64,000 bases of DNA. It comes from Opisthorchis felineus. Taxonomy: Eukaryota > Platyhelminthes > Trematoda > Opisthorchiida > Opisthorchiidae. The DNA is taken from NCBI GenBank assembly GCA_004794785.1, contig SJOL01001804.1, positions 349,842 through 413,841 on the forward strand. Reading direction: 5' to 3'. This document shows, one piece after another, positions 57,101 to 64,000 of this stretch (position 1 is the first letter of the stretch; every line of letters starts with the position of its first letter). Made by a program: the position numbers and the translations under genes. The notes below the pieces were generated by a model. It saw only the letters and a list, made by a program, of their open reading frames with translations, ran no database searches and was not told where the DNA came from.

Positions 57101-60100
57101 GTCCCCAGTCATTTAGGAAGTGATTCGTCGCTGCGTGGTGGGGAATACATGGGTCGACCGAAGTACCCGAACTTGTTTTAAATGGAACGCAGAAGGCCTA
57201 GAAGGCGATAGAAATCTTCAGAATACTGAGGTTCCTGATCGTCACCGGGGGAAAATAGCATACAGAAGAAGGTTATAAACCGCAGTTTATGGGACACTTG
57301 CTTGAGCTGAAATAATAGACTAGTCTTTTAGCAGAGGAGTAAAGGCGGTACATCAGGTCAGAGCAGTTACGGAGTTCAAGCGAAGGTTAAAAGCCTGCAT
57401 GTCCATTGCGTTTTCCTGCTATCTCTAGTGTTTTTGGGTTCTGAGTCCAGGCTCAAAACACCAGAGCAGTCCCCTGTCATAAAGTTTAATATATCTCGGT
57501 TTTCCATCTTTATCTCTCCAAATTGAAGTTTACCATAGAAACGATTATTTCTCCATAATGTCTACCTTTACCAGCTCACTACTTCGCATGTTTTCCCTTG
57601 GAACCCTCTGAGTTGGCAATGATTGGCCATGGATTTCGGTGTGTGATGTTTAGCCCACTGAGATGGCTTGAAATGCCTTAATCATTGCCTGACCTACGCA
57701 CGTACACATGACACCTACACGACGTAATACCTATGTCCTGTGGGTTACCATATGTTGTGGCGCGCGAAGATCTACGGAGTCTGTGTGTGGAAGAAAATGA
57801 TATTTCCACATAGGCGTGACGTATTAGAGCTCCCTTGTCACGCCCTATCCTGAGGTCGCAGTAAGGAAGGAGCAGTGCACCTATTTTGACACGTTTTCGG
57901 AAATCTGAGACAAAAGGAGCCTGAAAGGACATGCAAACTTATATCTGTTGTCAGTAATGGACCCAGAATTTAAAAAAGGAGTTAAAAATATTGTGAATAA
58001 AGCCACAAAGTACTACATTTAGGCCTAACCATTGAGCACGGAAAGCCAATGAGTTTACTAGGTTAGAACCTGGAGATATTTTTTGGGTACAGAAAACCGG
58101 AGACTCCAGTGGGAAAACATGGGCCGATGATGCGATAAAAATGAGCATTGTCAATCCAAGATAAGTTGATCAGCTCGATCATGTTAGAAATTTTTTGGGT
58201 GTCAGTCAGGTCTGATAGTCCGCGAGACTACGTCAGCATTCCTCCGCCAAAAGCGCACTCTTAAGTTATCAACTGATCCAAAAGAATAGAAGGAAAATCC
58301 GCGCCAGAAACGGTAACTATATGGGCCACCTCACGAGGGATGCAGATATCCCTTCTACTGAGGTTGTTCATTGAGAATTTTTTGTTGTACATTTCAAACG
58401 CTTTTGTTGACTGAATAAAAAAATCCCCTGTTCTTTAAAGCGTTTTTCCATCGCACACAGGCCCTCTGACGGAAACATTAATTTATCTTCCTTTGGAGAT
58501 GCGACGTTCAGTGACCAACCGAAACTTGTGCTCTAGTGCTAGTCTCTCCTGTGTTTGCCACAACCATCAAAAGCTACAACTGAACGGTCACATGACACCT
58601 CCATAGGGAACGAACCGTATCAACACGTCTTTCCACTTACCTGAACAAAAAGTCATAGATGGTGATAGAAGTGCTCGGTTTGTTTGGTTTCTTAATCAAG
58701 AATGTGACCTCAGAAAAAAGTGCCTTCAAGAAGCGACAAAATTATTTGCACCACTAAAAAAGGGGGGCGACCTTTCGAAACCAATGCGGCCTATTCGTCC
58801 CAATCTCTGGTAAAATGAATGGAGTTTGACTGCTCGGATATCCTGGTAAATGACACACTACTGGTCGTAGTCGTTGGTTGTCCATTATAGTCAATGTGAT
58901 TTCTCGGCCGTATTACTGCAGATCTGTCCAGGGCATTCCGCTCCATGCATTGGAGTTTGCTTACCAGCGCCAATCACGATTACCTATGTCGATTAGTGTG
59001 CCTAAACTCTAAGATGATAAACCCGCCCCAGTACATTAACCAGTGCCCGTTCCATTCGTGTGTGTCCAGGTAAATGATCAACACCCTTAGGACGTCTGTG
59101 ACCTCGTGCATCGAGAATGTGACATTATCATTCCTATTTTCGATGTCAGTTCAGTGCTTACCATATCTCAAAGGACACAAAAGAGGTTTCTCCCTATAAC
59201 GGAAACGCCGATTGATCGCGTCAAAAACAAGCAGAAACAACTATCTCCGTGGCCGTGAACTTTATCATCCGTAGAACTCAGGTTCAAAGTATGGTCAGAA
59301 TCAAGAAGCATGACTATCAACAGCAAATTCCGAGTGTTTCTAGCCACGCGAACAAATGCACATCAGAAATAGTGAACTTGAGAGTATCAAAGGCAGAATC
59401 TGGGTGGTTTCGAAGAATGTCGATCACGAAGTTTGCAACGTGAGACTAGGTAATGAATGCAGAATTCCGGACAAGCAAATATTGGTTGTTTGAATATCAG
59501 AGCAGTTTGGCATACATTCACGCGTTCTCAGCGAAGATGTCAAACAGTAGTCGGTGTAGGTTGCATGTGTGAAGGCAGTGGAATGAACAAATGAATAAAG
59601 ACAGTAATTATACCGAAATAAATGTTTAATTCCGTACGAAGAGCGACATATTTATGCCGGAATAAAGAACTCCAAAGATCGACTAACAACTACCCTGGCA
59701 TGCGAAGTTACTGCTCTTGTTGTCAAGGGAATGAAAACGAAGAGCGGTTCTTCGGAAAACTTCAACATCAGTCAAGTTGGCATGAATTACTAAGTAAACG
59801 AAAACGTGTGACTGGCTTTGGTGACTCAGTTAGAACTTTGGTGGTAGTTACCTCCTACGTCTTTCGCTAAGAAAGCAGATGTAAAATATTCTCTCAGTCG
59901 GAAGCCGGTAATCAGTTTCAAGGCTTCCATGTAGGTAAGCAAGAAGCAAGCTTACCAAGTGCTTCAGTGGGCTGCCGAGGCTCACGACCAAATAGTAAAG
60001 AAAGGGTGCTTTTCCGTTGTTACTTGTGCGTCTCAATCTCTCTCAGTTGCACACTTCTCACTACTACGGCTGAATTGCGACCAAATGATGTTAGGATCAT

Positions 60101-61703
60101 CCGGCCAGATTGAGGGATATGGCGAGTACGGTAGAGGATGCCTTACGCCAACAGTGCGTAACAAGAGTTTTGTTGAGGTTTCTTCTTATTCTTGGCTTAT
60201 ACAACCTTGGGCAGACGTCCAAAACAGCAAAATGGTTAACCGTTTTGTCAAATACGGCTCTCCGCATGGTGATACACATAAGTACATGGAGGCGATAATA
60301 ATTCGTGAACTCCCGACTTTGTCCCAGAGAGTATCGGCCTGAGCGAGCACACCGGTGTTCTTGGGAACACACTGTGACAAACCACGTTTGAACAGAACTG
60401 GACGGAAGCCTTCCTTGGATTAATATGTTCGTTTAAAAGCCTTCCTTGGTCCAAAACCAATCCAGATCGGTAATTCAGCTTCATGTTTCTATGCCACTGG
60501 TGTGTCTGCCTTAGGTAAATCCGTGCGCATCACCGATTTCGAATATTTATCCGACGCACACCAGCCAGAAAGTTATCAGGCTATCCTACTACATGCGCTT
60601 CTAAATGACCCATCCAGCTTCTTTATCTTTTTCACCCTGATCCATCATCAATAAACTACTTTTTCCGTTGACCGATGAAACAACCAACACAGCGGTTCCG
60701 AAAAGTTTTTGTACAAGTACAATTTTCGGTAATTACAAAGTGGTCGGTTAACACCCCCAGCCCAAACCCAGATTTCCGTGCATTATTTATTCTGATTATT
60801 AGCCGCCCGATTTGTAAAGGCAGGAGGCGATTCATAGCCTGCAACAAGTCACAAGGCAACAAGATCAGCCAGTAACTGTCCGAATCCGTCCTAAAGCTTG
60901 CCAACCAATCGTCCCACCATTTCAGAATGTACATCTGAAGGTCAACGCAAGTTAAGTTCACTCAGACGGGTTCGTTTGTTTTAGTCAATAAAGTATATAA
61001 ACGATTGGGGTGCCACAAGCAAAGAGCAGCCGAACCGGTGAGAAGCCGAACCAATCAAAGTCAGATGAATGTAAACAGCCAACACACGATTCGGAAAGGC
61101 GTCCAGGAAGGATGTTTAAAGACTAATAAAAACGCGCTGCCTTTGCTAAATAAGACGAGAGTTTCCAGGAGCTAAGTGAAACTTTTTATTGATCGATCTT
61201 CGGGCTCACGGCACAATTACCTCACCGCTCAATAATATATTTCTTAGTTGTTTTACCTTCTGGTTATCTTCGTAGCAAATTCTGTCGATTTCTAACTTCG
61301 CTTATTTCTGTGTCCTCAATATGGGGCAGATTCAGGCAAGTCCATTCGTCACCTAGATTGGGATTGAGCTACCTCCGAGGGAAGGACCGAATACCATGGA
61401 TAATTTCAGTGGTACGGTTCAGTCGACAAGGCTGCCCAATTGGATACACATTTCCGTGCTGAATATCGGAAGGATGTGTAGTGATAGACCCAATTACGGT
61501 AACCAGTTAACACAGAATTAGAAAAATGACCTCTAGTGGGTCTTCTAGTTGTCGTTTACCAGCTAAATAATGGAAGTGACTTTATATTTAGTTGTTTTAA
61601 GTAGCAAATCTATACGTTATCAAGAAAAATTCGGCAGCCGGTTTCAACGTGTCCGTAGTGTTTGAAAACCGAGTCGTCCAACTGCAGTCCGTGGTATTCG
61701 TAT

Positions 61704-61704
<1 letters not shown>
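48166..61704. other. Large gene-poor stretch
   Basis: About 13.5 kb without a domain, splice-consistent exon set, tRNA or recognisable retroelement. Reading frames stay below 140 codons (for example 48646-49038 minus, 48791-49033 plus, 49077-49298 plus, 59959-60342 plus). A short AAATA run lies at 48573-48590. I cannot exclude small exons of an unrecognised gene. Confidence 0.45.

Positions 61705-61739
<35 letters not shown>
61705..61739. repeat. (ATC)n microsatellite
   Basis: About 11-12 ATC units, followed by imperfect TATCACTATTCAG and ATCATCACC. Could be the tail of an RTE element on the minus strand, but the adjoining sequence does not match the known tail motif. Confidence 0.95.
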
Positions 61740-64000
61740 TATCACTATTCAGTATCATCACCATTGACAGCAACAACAGATGAGAAAACTGGCACTTTAC
61801 TGCCATACAACCATGTTATTTTATTTGAAGAAAGCCTCATCAAGTTGTCTGCTAGGCTAACAGTGTAGGTGGGACATGCAGAATAAAATATTCTAAACGG
61901 TTTGTAACAGATCTCCCATTTCTAAAAGGTGGTCATCACAATACTATTGTTCGCTATCCTTGTCCACTTTGGAGTGAACCAACCAGTTTGGAATTGGTTA
62001 ATCGGGGCCTTCGCCTGAAGCGGTACGTTCGACACAAGTTCGTGTTGCTGAAGTTCGCCTATCCATCTTCGGGTTAAGCTTTGCTTACAGTTCGACCAGG
62101 ATGAAATCATACGAAACCGTTTCAGTTCGGACCAGATGCTTCACGTGACCTGAAAGCACTGGCACAGCATACCGCAAACAGAGCGAGACACGTGAGCCTG
62201 CACTATCGGGGGTCTCACGTGTTCCGCCTACGTCACGCGGTCGATTCCTCGCAATCACCGGATCTCACATCACTGCGACCAAAAGGGGTATATAACTGAG
62301 GTTATCCAAACTGTCCCTATTCATTAGCAACTACTGGATGCATCCTTGAATCTACACGAGAGTTGCATATGCTAGTGGCAAGAGAACAGTCCAGCAGATC
62401 GCGATACGGATAGACATACCTTATTTCCGAATAAATGCATGGTAAATTACTGGTACTAGTGGCTTGATACAGTAGCTATCACTCCTAGCGCTCGCATACA
62501 AAGATCCTCTCCTCAGGAGAGCCACATACATCATTCACAAAAAAACCATTGCCGTTGCAGTGGCTACCAGTCTACCACACAAATCAAGACCCGCGAGCAC
62601 TCTTACGCCAACTACTTAAATTTTGCCAACTTTCTTTTACCAAGAACAAGAGAGGAACATTTTCGTGTTTGTTTCCGCCACACCAGTATTAATACATTAA
62701 CATTCAGTTGTACCGGTGAACAGTGCTGTGCAAACACGTACAACCACATACAAATACGAAACAACAAATCCAGTCAACATCATCAGTCCAAAAGTGGGGT
62801 TGCGATTCGCCAAACCCAGTGCTATCATTTAAGCCTCGTAATTCTCAGTACAAATCACGGTACTTATTCGGCTGGATGACTTAATTCAGTGCCGCTGTTC
62901 ACTTTTCAGCTTCATTGTCCCTCTGATTCTGCAATACAATGCAATGGGAAGTCGGATATAAACACAATGTACAGGGAACAGCGAGAATCACACGAAAAAA
63001 GTGCATAGAGGTTTGTCTCAAGCAGGAGAATATGCGTATAAACAGACATTTGGTGATATCATTGAGGATCACTTGAAGTGTCGACAAGACGTAATGTGGT
63101 CACGACCAAATAAAGTGGTTTGTTTGCGTTTCCGATCAAGGAACCATTTATGGATAACGGGCACTCAATGAAAGCGCTAGCGACAACTGATACTTTCTCT
63201 GGTAGTAAACAAAAGCGCACGATACCAGCATACGGCTGTTATCTTTTGACCCCGTTTCGCTCAAACAGAAGTTAGGGAGTAGAACAGAAGTGAACTATAA
63301 TCCATGGCAGAGGAAACGCAAACCAGTATCTTTTTTTACTGTGGCGGCACATTGTTGATATACTAAAAATCGTCCAACAAAACTACGATGACAAAACGAA
63401 GAAGCGACTGCTTCTCTGCCAAACACTACGAAATCCTAACGTTCTTCAATAATATGAAAGTATCCTGTATCTAGAATTGAGGGAAATGGCCAAACAATAC
63501 CTGCTGAAGCTGTAACGCTCAGGTTGAGCCTGTCAGGTTAAGAGGGAAATGACATAATTCCTCCGAAGATTTCGCAAAGTTGCTTCAACTGCATCAAACT
63601 GTATTCATTCATTTCAGGCTCCAACATTTATTATCCTCAGTAGCTAGTTGCTGTAGGTGCCTCAAGAAACTAAACAGCGGCTTCTAATTAAGGCACAATG
63701 GCAAGCATAATGCTTACGTTAAAATATGTTGCATCGTTTTGCTTCCAGGAAATAGTCCTCCTTGTTTCTCATGGTTGCTAGCCCCGAATCAGCACCTTAT
63801 GGCACTTCCGTGGAGCAGTTAACGAATCCCAAATCAGCCTGTATTTTTGCAGACAACAATTTTTTCCTGCGGACGTCATTCCAACTTGAGTATATGGGAT
63901 GTCCACTCAAATTCACTACCTGGTTGACGGATGATGGCACTAATAAGTCACCTTTGTTGGGGTCTCTAAAACGCACAGAAAGTCCAAATTTATCGCAAGT
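61740..64000. other. No recognised gene to the window end
   Basis: Only short reading frames on both strands. No repeat could be matched to other parts of the window. Confidence 0.5.

Noticed and set aside
61705..61780. (ATC)n as the tail of a minus-strand RTE element
   Set aside because: The adjoining sequence does not match the tail motif seen at 10622-10660 and 30404-30450, so it is treated as a plain microsatellite.

Overview
This is a eukaryotic nuclear window and almost certainly comes from a parasitic flatworm of the digenean trematode (fluke) type. The evidence is one intron-bearing metazoan gene, four very short introns (40-52 nt) beside introns of 1.5-3.7 kb, and a load of decayed RTE-like non-LTR retrotransposons, tRNA-derived SINEs and hammerhead-ribozyme repeats. 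The moderate GC content fits a liver- or lung-fluke lineage better than AT-rich schistosomes. The species assignment is inference.

The only confidently functional gene is a plus-strand CBP/p300 acetyltransferase (13339-24466, seven exons visible, 1,917 residues to a stop at 24464-24466). It carries, in order, TAZ1, KIX, bromodomain, RING/PHD, HAT core, a charged autoinhibitory-type loop, ZZ, TAZ2, a long Gln/Ser/Pro-rich region and an NCBD-like segment split by the last intron. All splice junctions keep phase. The first visible exon starts with a partial codon, so the N-terminus lies upstream and was not found in positions 1-13338.

Upstream region (1-13338): a (TA)n tract, three SINE copies (two with clear target-site duplications), a decayed minus-strand RTE-like element (about 5470 to 3160), an inverted pair of RTE fragments meeting near 7430, an RTE 3' end (10280-10676), and two copies of an unclassified repeat about 650 bp long. 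A cluster of CCAAT boxes with a TATA-like motif lies a few hundred bases before the TAZ1 exon.

Downstream region (24467-64000): a long but broken RTE-like element (28270-31530), itself interrupted by a 67-bp piece of an RTE 3' end flanked by a 9-bp duplication. Several copies of a repeat family carry a hammerhead ribozyme; the copy at 33372-33410 has an intact catalytic core. A 1.7-kb element has 370-bp inverted arms (35703-37401). From about 43.8 kb to the end I recognise no gene, only microsatellites, a short RTE-related stretch and unidentified sequence.

The most unusual feature is the hammerhead repeat family. One copy is a partial head-to-tail tandem; two others share the same inverted-dimer layout. 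The short palindromic stem III resembles the minimal, probably dimeric hammerheads described from Penelope-like elements and animal retrozymes.
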